64,000 nt of DNA from Taeniopygia guttata (taxonomy: Eukaryota > Chordata > Aves > Passeriformes > Estrildidae). The position numbers were made by a program, and so were the translations under genes. Below, piece after piece: positions 13,801 through 25,080 of this stretch (positions within the stretch are counted from its first letter, which is position 1; every line of letters begins with the position of its first letter). The notes beneath the pieces are model-generated. The model did no database searches, was not told the DNA's origin, and saw only the letters and a list, made by a program, of their open reading frames with translations. The stretch spans positions 2,841,001 to 2,905,000 of the forward strand of contig NC_133059.1 of NCBI RefSeq assembly GCF_048771995.1. Reading direction: 5' to 3'.

Positions 13801-14576
13801 TAGGGGATGATCTTGGCTTTGCCGCGGCTCTTGTCCAACAGCTGCACCAAGGTGCCGAACGCCAGCTCCACGTTGACGTTGGAACGCGCCGAGGTCTCCA
13901 CCACCTGCAGGTTCTTCTTGCCCAGGGCGAAGGCGTGGGCGTCGCGGATGTAGCGCTCCACGCCCTCGTCGCACTTGGTCAGCACCACCACCACGGGTTT
14001 CTTGGTTTTGGCCAGCTGGTTGTAGAGGTTGGAGACGAACTTGAGCTGCTCGTCGAAGTTGCGGTTCATGCCGCGGCTGACGTCCACGCAGAGCAGGAAC
14101 CCGTCCACCGGCAGCTTGCCGTCGGGCATCTGCTTCTGCTCGAAGTCCTGCTCCAAGCCCAGCTGGTCGGTGCAGAAGTACATCAACTTCTCCGCCGACG
14201 CCAACTTGGTGGCCGCCGCCCTCTTGATGTAGGGCTGCAGCGCGGTGCTGCGGTGCGGCTGGAAGGTCTGGTCGTCGATGAACTCCGTCTGCTCCACCAC
14301 GTGGACGCGGCACTCGGCGCACTCCTCCAGCGGCCGCGCCACCTCGCCCCAGTAGAGGAAGTGGTCATTGTTGACCACCCTGCCCCCGAAGTCACTGGTG
14401 CTGAGCACCGAGGTGTGCTCCAAGTGGAAGTCGTCGGCGCCGGGCCGCACGAATCGGTTGCAAAGGCAAGATTTGCCGACGCCGCACTGGCCTTTCTCCT
14501 TCTCGGTGCCGGACAGCCCCACCACGCTGACGTTGTAGGTGGGCGTGCGGCCATCTTGCTTGCGGGCCATCATCAT
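4747..14576 (-). CDS. ARHGAP35: ARHGAP35 (p190A RhoGAP), N-terminal part of the coding region
   Basis: GTPase-activating protein that switches off RhoA at the plasma membrane and in the cytoplasm, linking integrin and growth-factor signals to actin. The window holds two coding exons, 10968-14576 (1203 codons) and 4747-4891 (48 codons plus one base), together 1251 residues of a protein of about 1500. The sequence follows human p190A closely from the MMMARK start through the N-terminal GTPase-like domain, FF-domain region, two pseudo-GTPase regions, the paired phosphotyrosine sites and the basic stretch before the GAP domain. The remaining GAP exons, including the one expected to carry the arginine finger, lie beyond base 1. 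ARHGAP5 is the alternative but has a different N-terminus. The intron between the exons (4892-10967) is all minisatellite. Confidence 0.97.
4894..8930. repeat. ARHGAP35 intron 2 minisatellite, GGAAAATCC type
   Basis: About 4 kb of purine-rich plus-strand repeat built from short blocks such as GGAAAATTCCAGGAAAATTC and CCCGGGAGTTAAAGGGGAAA, with a higher order near 190-220 bp in the left half (the block GAATAGAGGGGAAAGAA recurs) and a shift to GGAAAAATCCGGGAAAAACC text after about 8050. It starts immediately upstream of the exon 3 acceptor. No exon sequence is captured in it. Open reading frames across it are by-products of the period. Confidence 0.9.
8931..10967 (-). repeat. ARHGAP35 intron 2 array of exon-2 donor copies
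   Basis: Fourteen units of about 120-190 bp (mean near 145) directly downstream of exon 2. Each repeats the exon's 3' edge and donor, on the plus strand CCCCACCTTGGTGTCCTCCT, on the minus strand AGGAGGACACCAAG|GTGGGG. Units start near 8934, 9090, 9230, 9355, 9490, 9635, 9779, 9925, 10068, 10217, 10347, 10535, 10681 and 10843. The copies at 9355 and 10347 still encode the Arg-Arg-Asn-Ile-Leu-Arg stretch of the real exon; the others have a deletion there. The spacer (TGACCACAGGGATGACCACT, CTCCTTGACCTTGACCACCA) is shared. GT is kept in every unit. The array ends at the true donor. Confidence 0.93.
10968..14576 (-). CDS. ARHGAP35: ARHGAP35 exon 2, large N-terminal coding exon
   Basis: A single exon of 1203 codons. 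Start ATG at 14576-14574 in the context GACCATG, the first of three ATGs giving the family's MMM start. Residues 29-36 form a P-loop (GQCGVGKS) and 200-204 the TKCDE motif of the N-terminal GTPase-like domain; FF-domain text follows from about 265 to 535 ([52 protein letters not shown]), then a CPGC-AC cysteine motif and the pseudo-GTPase regions ([29 protein letters not shown]). DYAEPMD (Tyr1057) and IYSVPQD (Tyr1075) match the human Tyr1087/Tyr1105 pair, with the same spacing of 18, that bind p120RasGAP. Donor CCAAG|GTGGGG at 10966-10967. Strongly GC-biased, with alanine- and glycine-rich changes from human and about 26 fewer residues. Confidence 0.97.
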
Positions 14577-14587
14577 GGTCGCAGCAT
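14573..14587 (-). promoter_or_regulatory. Minimal uORF overlapping the ARHGAP35 start codon
   Basis: Upstream ATG at 14587-14585 in a strong context (GCCGCCATG) reads Met-Leu-Arg-Pro and stops at a TGA that overlaps the main start as ATGA. This geometry is typical of termination-reinitiation control. If the predicted noncoding exon 1 is right, the same stop also ends a longer 56-codon uORF starting at 24911. Confidence 0.55.
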
Positions 14588-14720
14588 GGCGGCCCCGGCG
14601 CGGGCGCGGCGTTGGCGGGGGACGGGTCTCAGGGCAGGCGCGGCGGGGCCATGCCGGGAGCGCCGGCGCGGCTTCAGAAGGCCGCGGTGGGCGCCGCCGA
14701 CGGGCGGCCCAGGCGTCGCC
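14577..14720 (-). other. ARHGAP35: ARHGAP35 exon 2 5' UTR and its acceptor
   Basis: A textbook acceptor, CTCTCTGTCTCTCCCCGCAG, ends at 14721-14722, so exon 2 begins at 14720 with 144 bases of GC-rich leader before the start codon. This implies at least one upstream noncoding exon. The reading frame of the coding region stays open across this boundary into the intronic repeat, which is why a naive ORF call starts too far upstream (14942). Confidence 0.85.
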
Positions 14721-14779
14721 CTGCGGGGAGAGACAGAGAGAGGAGAAGGTGAGCGAGGAGTCGGCGCGGATCTTCCACC

Positions 14780-17700
14780 CAACTGGATGGTCTCCATGGT
14801 GGACACAACTCTTCCACCCAACCAAAGACCTTCCATGGTGGACACAACTCTTACAGCCAACCAAAGACCTTCCATGATGGACACAACTCTTCCACCCAAA
14901 CAAATGTTCTCCATGGTGGACACAACTCTTCCACCCAACCAAATGTCATCGTGATCGGTGTGGCTTCTCCACCCAACCGGATGCTCTCCATGGTGGACAC
15001 AACTCTTCCACCCAACCAAAGACCTTCCATGGTGGACACGACTCTTCCACCATGGTGGACACAACTTCTCCACCCAACCAAAGGTCACCACAATGGACAC
15101 AGCTCCTCCACCCAACCAAAGACTTTCCATGGTGGACACAACTCTTCCACCCAACCGAAGGTTCTCCATGATGGACACAACTCCTTCACCATGGTGGACA
15201 CAACTTTTTCACCCAACCAAAGGTCATCGTGATTGGCGTTGGTTTCTCCAACCAACCAGATGCTCTCCATGGTGGACACAACTCTTCCACCATGATGGAC
15301 ACAACTTCTCCGCCATGATGGACACAACTCCTTCACCATGGTGGACACAAATTCTCCACCCAACCAAAGACCTTCCATGGTGGACACAACTCTTCCACCC
15401 AACCAAAGACCTTCCATGGTGGACACAACTCTTCCACCCAACCAAAGACCTTCCATGGTGGACACAACTCTTCCACCATGATGGACACAACTTCTCCACC
15501 ATGGTGGACACAACTCTTCCACCCAACCGAAGGTTCTCCATGGTGGACACAACTCTTCCACCCAACCGAAGGTTCTCCATGGTGGACACAACTCCTCCAC
15601 CCAACCAAAGACCTTCCATGATGGACACAACTCTTTCACCATGATGGACAGAACTCTTCCACCCAACCAAAGGCCTTCCATGGTGGACACAACTCTTCCA
15701 CCATGGTGGACACAAGTTCCCCACCATGATGGACACAACTTCTCCACCCAACCAAAGACTCTCCATGGTGGACACAACTTCTTCACCATGGTGGACACAA
15801 CTCTTCCACCATGATGGACACAACTTCTCCACCATGGCGGACACAATGTCTCCACCCAACCAAAAACCCTCCATGGTGGACACAACTCTTCCACCCAACT
15901 GAAGGTTCTCCATGATGGACACAACTCCTTCACCATGGTGGACACAACTTCCCCACCCAACCAAAGACTCTCCATGATGGACACAACTCTTCCACCATGA
16001 TGGACACAACTCTTCCACCCAACCAAAGACCTTCCATGGTGGACACAACTCTTCCACCCAACCAAAGACTCTCCATGGTGGACACAACTCTTCCACCCAA
16101 CCGAAGGTTCTCCATGATGGACACAACTCTTCCACCATGATGGACACAACTCTTCCACCCAACCAAAGGTCACCACGATGGACACAACTCTTACAGCCAA
16201 CCGAAGACCTTCCATGGTGGACACAACTCTTCCACCATGGTGGACACAACTCTTCCACCATGATGGACACAACTCCTTCACCATGATGGACACAACTGCT
16301 CCACCATGATGGACACAACTTCTCCACCCAACCAAAGACCCACCATGGTAGACACAACTCTTCCACCATGATGGACACAACTTCTCCACCCAACCAAAGA
16401 CCTTCCATGGTGGACATAACTCTTCCACCACGATGGACACAACTTCTCCACCCAACCAAAGACCTTCCATGGTGGACACAACTCTTCCACCATGATGGAC
16501 ACAACTTCTCCATCATGATGGACACAACTCCTTCACCATGGTGGACACAACTCTTCCACCATGATGGACACAACTTCTCCGCCATGGTGGACACAACTCT
16601 TACAGCCAGCCAATGGTCACCACGATGGACACAACTCCTCCACCCAACCGAAGACCTTCCATGGTGGACACAACTCTTCCACCCAACCGAAGGTTCTCCA
16701 TGATGGACACAACTCTTACAGCCAACCCAAGACTCTCCATGATGGACACAACTCTTCCACCATGATGGACACAACTTCTCCACCATGATGGACACAACTC
16801 TTCCACCATGGTGGACACAACTTCTCCACCATGATGGACACAACTCTTCCACCATGGTGGACACAACTTCTCCACCCAACCGAAGACCTTCCATGGTGGA
16901 CACAACTCTTCCACCATAATGGACACAACTTCTCCACCATGATGGACACAAATTCTTCACCATGGTGGAAACAACTTCTCCACCCAACCGAAGACTCTCC
17001 ATGATGGACCCAACTCTTCCACCCAACCAAAGACTCTCCATGATGGACACAACTCCTTCACCATGGTGGACACAAGTTCACCATGGTGGACACAACTCTT
17101 CCACCCAACCAAAGACTCTCCATGATGCTCACAACTCTTCCACCCAACCGAAGACCTTCCATGGTGGACACAACTCTTCCACCATGGTGGACACAACTCT
17201 TCCACCATGGTGGACACAACTCTTTCACCATGATGGACACAACTTCTCCATCATGATGGACACAACTTCTTCACCATGATGGACACAACTCTTTCACCAT
17301 GATGGACACAACTTCTCCAACATGATGGACACAACTTCTTCACCATGATGGCCACAACTCTTCCACCATGATGGACACAACTCTTCCACCATGATGGACA
17401 CAACTTCTCCACCATGATGGATACAACTCTTCCACCCAACCAAAGGTTCTCCATGATGGACACAACTCTTCCACCATGATGGACACAACTTCTCCACCAT
17501 GATGGACACAACTCTTCCACCATGATGGACACAACTTCTCCACCATGATGGACACAACTTCTCCACCATGATGGACACAACTTCTCCACCATGGTGGACA
17601 CAACTTCTCCACCATGGTGGACACAACTCTTACAGCCAACCAAAAACCCTCCATGATGGACACAATTCTTCCACCCAACTGAAGGTTCTCCATGATGGAC

Positions 17701-18355
17701 ACAACTCCTCCACCATGATGGACACAACTCTTCCACCCAACCAAAGACCTTCCATGGTGGACACAACTCTTCCACCATGATGGACACAACTTCTCCACCA
17801 TGATGGACACAACTCCTCCACCCAACCAAAGGTTCTCCATGATGGACACAACTCCTTCACCATGGTGGACACAACTTCTCCACCCAACCAAAGGTCACCA
17901 CAATGGACACAGCTCCTCCACCCAACCAAAGACTTTCCATGGTGGACACAACTCTTCCACCCAACCGAAGGTTCTCCATGGTGGACACAACTCTTCCATC
18001 CATGGTGGACACAACTTCTCCACCATGATGGACATAACTTCTTCACCATGGTGGACACAACTTCTCCACCCAACCAAAGACTCTCCATGACGGACACAAC
18101 TCTTCCACCCAAACGAATGTTCTCCATGATGGACACAACTCCTTCACCATCATAGACACAACTTCTCCACCATGATGGACACAACTCTTCCACCATGATG
18201 GACACAACTTCTCCACCATGATGGACACAACTTCTCCACCATGGTGGACACAACTTCTCCACCATGGTGGACACAACTTCTCCACCATGATGGACACAAC
18301 TTCTCCACCATGATGGACACAACTTCTTCACCCAACCGAAGACTGTCCATGGTGG
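14780..18355. repeat. ARHGAP35 intron 1 minisatellite, CCATGGTGGACACAACTC type
   Basis: Mixed array of a 39-bp unit (CCATGGTGGACACAACTC plus TTCCACCCAACCAAAGACCT) and a 23-bp unit (CACCATGATGGACACAACTT), interspersed over 3.6 kb. In the gene's sense (minus strand) many units carry CCACCATGG, a consensus Kozak start, and all frames run open for hundreds of codons. It starts about 60 bp upstream of the exon 2 acceptor. No exon is captured. Confidence 0.93.
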
Positions 18356-19330
18356 ACACCCAAAAATTCCTGACTATTTTCCCTGGAATTCCCTGACTCA
18401 GCAGTTCCTGATTGACCCCAAATTTCTCAAAAAATCCCAAAATCCCAAAAAATCCCAAAATTCCGGGGATGAATCCTCACCCAGAGCTGCAAATTTCAGC
18501 TTTAAACCCCCAAAAATTCCCAATTTTTCCCTGGAATTCCCGATTTTCCCCTGGAATTCCCAATTTTTCTGGAATTCCCTGAGCCAGCAGTTCCTGATTG
18601 ACCCCAAATTTCCCAAAATATCCCAAAAAATCCCAAAATTCCGGGTGTGAATCCTCACCCAGAGCTGCAAATTCCGGCTTTAAACACCCAAAAATTCAAA
18701 ATTTTCCCCGGAATTCCCGATTTTTCCCCCTGGAATTGACGATTTTTCTGGAATTCCCTGAGTCAGCAGTTCCTGATTGACCCAAAATTCCCAAAAAACC
18801 CCAAAATCCCAAAAAATCCCAAAATTCCAGGGATGAATCCTCACCCAGAGCTGCAAATTCCAGTTTTAAACCCCCGAAAATTCCCGATTTTCCCCGGAAT
18901 TCCCGATTTTTCCCCTGGAATTTCCGATTTTTCTGGAATTCCCTGAGTCAGCAGTTCCTGATTGACCCCAATTTCCCAAAAAATCCCAAAATCCCAAAAA
19001 ATCCCCAAATTCCAGGGATGAATCCTCACCCAGAGCTGCAAATTCCGGCATTAAACACTCAAAAATTCAAAATTTTCCCCGGAATTCCTGATTTTTTCCC
19101 CCTGAAATTCCTGATTTTTCTGGAATTCCCTGAGTCAGCAGTTCCTGATTGACCCCAAATTCCCAAAAAATCCCAAAAAATCCCCAAAATCCCAAAATTC
19201 CCAAATATTCCGGGGATGAATCCTCACCCAGAGCTGCAAATTCCGGCTTTAAACCCCCGAAAATTCCCGATTTTCCCCGGAATTCCCGATTTTCCCCCTG
19301 GAATTCCCGTTTTTTTTCCCTGACTCAGCA
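18356..19330 (-). repeat. Five-unit 180-bp array with donor-like cores, ARHGAP35 intron 1
   Basis: Five units at spacings of 178, 186, 185 and 198 bp share the plus-strand core GAATCCTCACCCAGAGCTGC and a second block CCCTGAGTCAGCAGTTCCTG (variants) at each unit start. On the minus strand the core reads TTTGCAGCTCTGG|GTGAGG, an acceptor-like AG followed by a good donor-like sequence, at 18475-18480, 18653-18658, 18839-18844, 19024-19029 and 19222-19227. This resembles the exon-edge arrays elsewhere, but no parent exon was identified. Confidence 0.75.
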
Positions 19331-19600
19331 TTTCCTGGTGGATTCCAAAGTCCGGGAACGCCGGAGCCGCCGGAGCTGGGGGGAGGGGTTGGAATTTTTG
19401 TCCTTTTTTTCCCAAAATTTCCTGTTGGAAACCTCAAATTCCCCCCAAAAATTCCCAAAATTCCAAGAATTCCCAAAAAAAAAAAGGATTTTTCCACCTC
19501 CTGATCCGAAAATTTTGGGAATGACCTTGGGGTCAAAGTTCTGCCCAGGATTTCCTGGAATTTTCTTCCGGATCCGGGAATTCCCGGGGGAAATTTGGGG
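19331..19600. other. Short low-repeat stretch in ARHGAP35 intron 1
   Basis: Mostly single-copy text (CTGGTGGATTCCAAAGTCCG, then CTTGGGGTCAAAGTTCTGCC) between two arrays. I see no gene, RNA or recognisable element in it. Confidence 0.5.
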
Positions 19601-20090
19601 TTTTCTGGGATATTTTTCCCAAATATTTGGATTTTCTGGGATATTTTTCCCAAATTTTGGGGTTTTTGGGAGTGTTGATCCCAAATTTTGGGATTTTCTG
19701 GGATATTTTTCCCAAATATTTGCATTTTTCTGGGATGTTTTTCCCAAAAATTGGGATTTTCAGGAATGTTTTTCCCAAATTTTGGGATTTCTGGCATAAT
19801 TTCCCCAATTTTTGGGATTTTCTGGGATATTTTTCCCAAATATTTGGATTTTTTTGGGGCTATTTTTCCTAAATTTTGGGATTTCTGGGATAATTTCCCC
19901 ATTTTTTAGGATTTTCTGGGATATTTTTCCCAAATTTTGGGATTTTTGGGATATTTTCCCCTATTTTGGGGATTTTCAGGGATGTTTTTCACAATTTTTT
20001 GAGATTTTCTGGGATGTTTTTCCCAATTTTTGAGATTTTCTGGGATGTTTTTCCCAATATTTGGGATTTTCTGGATAATTTTCCCACTTT
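19600..20090. repeat. ATTTTTCCCAAATTTTGGG minisatellite
   Basis: About a dozen units of 30-45 bp alternating T5, A3-4 and short G/C runs (GGGATATTTTTCCCAAAT, TTTTGGGATTTTCTGGGATA). A-tracts and T-tracts spaced by short G/C blocks recall curved avian satellite DNA in composition only. Confidence 0.85.
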
Positions 20091-20149
20091 CCTGGAGGAG
20101 AAATCCCAACATTTCGGATGGAAGCGACAAATCCAGGTGGGAAAAATGA

Positions 20150-21150
20150 AAATCTGACCCCAAAAAATTCCCAAGAAATAATAAAAAATTCCCAAGAAAA
20201 TCCCAGGAAATAATAAAAAATTCCCAAGAAAATCCCTCCAAAATCCCAAGAAAATCCCCAAAACAAATCCCAGAAAATCACAAAAAATTCCCTAAATCCC
20301 CCCCCAAAAATCCTAAAATTTTCCTTAAAAATTCCCCAGGAATCCTAAAATTTTCCCCAAAATTCTCCCAAAAAACTAAAAAAATCCTCAAAAAAACCTC
20401 AAAAAATCCCCCAAACCTCCCCAAAAAAACCCCAAAAAATCTCCAAGAATCCCTAAAAATAAAATAAATCCCCAAAATTCTCCCAAAAAAAACCCAAAAA
20501 TCCCAAAAAAACCCAAAAAAATTCCCCAAAAGAACTCAAAAATCCCTAAAATTTCCCCAATAAAGCCCCATAAAATCCCCAAATAATTCCCCAAAAAATC
20601 CAAAAATAATCCTGAATTCCCAAAAAATTTCCTATAAAAAACCCCAAAAGAACCCAAAAAAACCCTCAAAAAATTCCCTAAAAAAACCCCAATAACCGCC
20701 CAAAAAATCCCCCAAGATCCCAAAATATTCCCTAAAAATCCAAAAAAAATTCCCTAAAAAAAACCAAAAAAACCAAATTTCCCCCCAAAAAAATCCCCCC
20801 AAAATAACCCCAGAAGTCCCCAAAAAATTCCCAAATAAATCCCAAAATACTCACTAAAAAATCCCAAAAAAACCCCAAATAAATCCCAAAAATATCCCTA
20901 AAATATCCCCAAAAATCCCCATAAAAACCCCCAAAAATCCCTATAAAAACCCCAAATAAATCCCCAAAAAATCCCTAAATAATCCCCAAAAAATCCCCAT
21001 AAAAACCCCCAAAAATCCCCAAAATAACCCCAAATAAATCCCAAAAAAATCCCTAAATAATCCCCATAAATCCCCATAAAAACCCCCAAAAATCCCTATA
21101 AAATCCCCAAAATAACCCCAAATAAATCCCAAAAAATTCCCTAAAAACTT
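20150..21150. repeat. A/C-rich AAAATCCCC minisatellite, ARHGAP35 intron 1
   Basis: One kilobase of AAAAAATCCCCAAAAAAACC text with 9-12 bp subunits; from 20880 to 21130 a clearer block of roughly 30 bp, AAATCCCCATAAAAACCCCC, recurs. Nothing else is visible in it. Confidence 0.85.
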
Positions 21151-21479
21151 CCCAAAACCCCCGAATTTCCCAGGGCACAGGAACCCCCTTTTTTCCACGG
21201 AAACCCCCCCAAAAAAAGGGAATAAAAGTTCTTTGTCTCCCGCTGGGAATTTTTTTGGGGAATAAAAAGGAGCTTTTTTAGTGCCTGAGAACATCGAGAA
21301 CTCCGGGAAAAATAAAAAAAAAAAGGAATTTGGGGGCATCCAAAAAACCCCAAAATATCCCAAAAAAAAAATAGGAAAAATTGAGGAAAAACGGGAAAAT
21401 CAAAGGAGGTTTGGGGGGAAAATTGGGATTTTTGGAAGCTCCTGACCCCTAAAAAAGGGGAATTTGGGGATGGGATTTG
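21151..21479. other. Low-repeat stretch in ARHGAP35 intron 1
   Basis: About 330 bp of non-tandem sequence containing two AATAAAA motifs on the plus strand (21221 and 21260 regions). I see no supported gene. Confidence 0.45.
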
Positions 21480-22285
21480 AGGCGAGACCCCAATTTTGGG
21501 GAGGGGGGAACCCCAAATTTGGGGAGGGGGATTTGAGGGGAGACCCCAATTTTGGGGAGGGGGGAACCCCAAATTTGGGGAGGGGGATTTGAGGAATTTG
21601 GGGATGGGATTTGAGGGGGGAGACCCCAATTTTGGGGAGGGGGGAACCCAAATTTTGGGGAGGGGGATTTGAGGAATTTGGGGAGGGGGATTTGAGGGAA
21701 GCCCAAATTTTGGGGGGAGGGAACCCCAATTTTGGGGAGGGGGTTTTGAGTGGGGAGACCCCAATTTGGGGAGGGGGATTTGAGGAATTTGGGGATGGGA
21801 TTTGAGGGGGGAACCCCAAATTTGGGGAGGGGGATTTGAGGGGGGATCCCCAATTTTGGGGAGGGGAGAACCCCAATTTTGGGGAGGGGGATTTGAGGGG
21901 AGCCCAAATTTTGGGGAGGGGGATTTGAGGGGAGACCAAATTTGAGGAGGGGGATTTGAGGGGAGCCCAAATTTTGGGGAGGGGGATTTGAGGGGAGACC
22001 AAATTTGAGGAGGGGGACGACCCCAATTTTGGGAGAGGAACCCCAAATTTTGGGAGGGGGATTTGAGAGGAGACCCCAATTTTGGGGAGGGGGATTTGAG
22101 GGGAGACCACATTTTGGGGAGGGGGATTTGAGGGGGGACCCCAATTTTGGGGAGGGGGATTTGAGGGGAGACCACATTTTGGGGAGGGGGATTTGAGGGG
22201 GGACCCCAATTTTGGGGAGAGGGAGGGGAACCCCAATTTTGGGAGGGGGATTTGAGAGGAGACCCCAATTTTGGGGAGGGGGGTC
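21480..22285. repeat. GGGGATTTGAGGGGAGACC minisatellite
   Basis: Roughly fifteen units of 40-60 bp combining GGGGAGGGGGATTTGAGGGG with ACCCCAATTTTGGGG or CCCAAATTTTGGGG. Guanine-rich on the plus strand with many G4-5 runs, so quadruplex formation is plausible. Confidence 0.92.
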
Positions 22286-24560
22286 TCCCCCAAAATTTGG
22301 GATGATCTCCCCTCTAAATTCCCCCCAATTTTAGGGTGGTCTCCCCTCTATGTACCCCCAATTTTGGGGGTGGTCTCCCCATTAAGCCCCCCAATTTAGG
22401 GGTGGTCTCCCCTCTAAATCCCCCCCAATTTTGGGGTGGTCTCCCCTCTATGTACCCCCAAAATTGGGGGGGGGTTTCCCCTTTATGTACCCCCAATTTT
22501 GGGGTGGTCTCCCCTCTAAATCCCCCCAATTTTGGGGTGGTCTCCCCCCTAAGCCCCCCCAATTTTGGGGGTGCTCTCCCCTCTAAATCCCCCCCAATTT
22601 AAGGGTGGTCTCCCCTTTAAATCCCCCAAAATTGAGGGTGGTCTCCCCTTTGTGTACCCCCAATTTGGGGGTGGTCTCCCCTCCAAATCCCCCCAATTTG
22701 GGAGTGGTCTCCCCATTAAGCCCCCCAGTTTTGGGGTGGTCTCCCCTCCAAATCCTCCCAATTTTTGGGGTGATCTCCCCCTAAGCCCCCAAAAATTGGG
22801 GTGATCTCCCCTCCAAATCCCCCCCCCCCCCCAATTTGGGGGTGGTCTCCCCCCAAGTCTCTCCATTTTGGGGTGGTCTCCCCTCCAAGTCCCCCCAATT
22901 TGGGGGTGGTCTCCCCACTAAGGCCCCCAATTTTAGGGTGGTCTCCCCTCTATGTACCCCCAAAACTGGGGGGTGGTCTTCCCATTAAGCCCCCCAATTT
23001 TGGGGTGGTCTCCCCCCTAATTTGGGGGTGGTCTCCCCTCCAGTCCCCCCAATTTTGGGGGTGGTCTCCCCTCTAAATCCCCCCCAATTTGGGGGTGGTC
23101 TCTCCAACTAAGCCCCCCAATTTTGGGGTGGTCTCCCCATTAAGCCCCCCAATTTGGGGTGGTCTCCCCTCTAAATCCCCCCATTTTTGGGTGGTCTCCC
23201 CTCTATGTACCCTCAAATTGAGGGTGGTCTCCCCCCTAATTTGGGGGTGGTCTCCCCTCCAAATCCCCCCCAATTTGGGGGTGCTCTCCCCACTAAGCCC
23301 CCCAATTTGGGGGTGGTCTCCCCTCCAAATCCCCCCAAAACTGGGGGGGGGTCTCCCTTTATGTACCCCCAGTTTTGGGGTGGTCTCCCCCCTAAATCCC
23401 CCCAATTTTGGGGTGGTCTCCCCTCTAAATCCCCCCAATTTGGGGGTGGTCTCCCCACTAAGCCCCCCAATTTTAGGGTGGTCTCCCATCTAAATCCCCC
23501 CCAATTTTAGGGTGGTCTCCCCTCTATGTACCCCCAAAATTGGGGGGTGGTCTCCCCACTAAGCCCCCCAATTTTGGGGTGGTCTCCCCTCTAAATCCCC
23601 CCAATTTGGGGGTGGTCTCCCCACTAAGCCCCCCAATTTTGGGGTGGTCTCCCCTCTATGTACCCCCAAAACTGGGGGGTGGTCTCCCCATTAAGCCCCC
23701 CAATTTTGGGGTGGTCTCCCCACTAAGGGCCCCAATTTGGGGGTGGTCTCCCCACTAAGGCCCCCAATTTTGGGGTGGTCTGCCCCCTAAGCCCCCCAAT
23801 TTAGGGGTGGTCTCCCCTCTAAATCCCCCCCAATTTTGGGGTGGTCTCCCCAACTAATCCCCCCAATTTTGGGGTGGTCTCCCCTCTATGTACCCTCAAA
23901 TTCAGGGTGGTCTCCCCCTTAATTTGGGGGTGGTCTCCCCTCCACATCCCCCCAAAACTGGGGGGTGGTCTCCCCCCAAGCCTCTCCATTTTGGGGTGGT
24001 CTCCCCTCTAAATCCCCCCAAAATTGGGAGGGTCTCCCCACTACACCCCCCTATTTTGGGGCGCTCTCCCCTCCAAATCCCCCCAAAATTGGGAGGGGGT
24101 CTCCCCTTTATGTACCCCCTAATTTTGGGGTGGTCTCCCCACTAAGCCCCCCAATTTTTGGGGTGGTCTCCCCACAAGCCTCTCCATTTTGGGGTGGTCT
24201 CCCCTCTAAATCCCCCCCAATTTTGGGGTGGTCTCCCCACTAAGGCCCCCCAGTTTTAGGGTGGTGTCCCCTCTAAATCCCCCCAAAATTGGGAGGGGGT
24301 CTCCCCTTTATGTACCCCCAATTTTGGGGTGGTCTCCCCCCTAAGCCCCCCAAACTAGAGTAGCCTCCCCTCCTAATCCCCCCCAATTTTTGGGGTGGTC
24401 TGCCCCCTAAGCCCCCAATTTGGGGGTGGTCTCCCCTCTAAATCCCCCCAATTTTGGGGTGGTCTGCCCCTAAGCCCCCCAATTTAGGGGTGGTCTCTCT
24501 TCCAGTCTCCCCAGTTTTGGGGTGCTCTCCCCCCTAAATTTGGGGGTCCCCCCTCGGGGG
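22286..24560. repeat. 37-bp CCCCAATTTTGGGG / TGGTCTCCCC minisatellite
   Basis: About 60 units of 36-39 bp built as CCCCCCAATTTTGGGGTGGT then CTCCCCTCTAAATC (variants CTATGTACCC, CACTAAGCCC). Each unit has the palindrome CCCCAATTTTGGGG. The array runs straight into the CpG island at the ARHGAP35/AP2S1 promoters. Confidence 0.95.
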
Positions 24561-24888
24561 TCTCCCCCCACAGCCCCCCCCACCAACGGGCGGCGCAACC
24601 ATTGAGAACGGACGGATGGGGGGGGTCGGTCTCATCCCCCCCCCTCCCCCCCCATTACGGGGGGTTGGTCTCTCCCGGGCCCCCCTCACGGGCCGCTCTC
24701 CCCCCCCCCCCCCCCCCCGCGGGGATCATGGGCCGGCCCGGCGGGCGCGCGGCGGGCGGGGGTGGGGCGGCCCATTGTTCTTCTGGGGGGGGGTTTCGAA
24801 GGGGGGGGGGTTTTCCCAAAGAGAAAAGGCGGCGATGGTGGCGCTGAGGGTGAAGAAGATGAGGAGGGAAAAGGTTTTTTTTTCTTAC

Positions 24889-25080
24889 CGGAGAAACGGC
24901 GGCGGCAGCATCGAGCCGGGCCGGGGGCGGCGGGAGGCGGCGGCAGCGCCATGTCCGCGCTCGGGGCGGTGGCGGCGGGCGGGGCGAAGGCGGTGGGGGC
25001 CGCCGGGGCGGGCTCGGCCTGTAATGGCGGCGGCGCCTTCCTCCTCCTCTCTAAACCCCCCCTCACCCACCCTCAGCCAC
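24889..25080 (-). other. ARHGAP35: Predicted ARHGAP35 noncoding exon 1
   Basis: On the minus strand the island contains TTTCTCCG|GTAAGAAAA, a strong donor at 24887-24888, in the right place and orientation to pair with the acceptor at 14721. The 5' end (near 25080) is a guess from the drop in exon-like composition. Two upstream ATGs lie here: 24952-24950 (strong context, a spliced reading frame of about 36 codons) and 24911-24909, whose frame crosses the junction as Arg and runs 56 codons to the TGA overlapping the main start. Inferred, without transcript evidence. Confidence 0.55.

Noticed and set aside
10938-14942. ARHGAP35 coding region starting at 14942 and ending at 10938
   Set aside because: Both ends are in repeat. 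A strong acceptor at 14721, the conserved MMMARK start at 14576 and the donor at 10967 define the real limits.
11478-14954. 1158-codon plus-strand ORF
   Set aside because: Antisense shadow of ARHGAP35 exon 2, open because of very high GC at third positions.
15224-17050. 608-codon minus-strand ORF of [11 protein letters not shown] repeats
   Set aside because: Translation of the CCATGGTGGACACAACTC array; the two unit lengths (39 and 23 bp) shift the phrase between frames, so no frame is selected.
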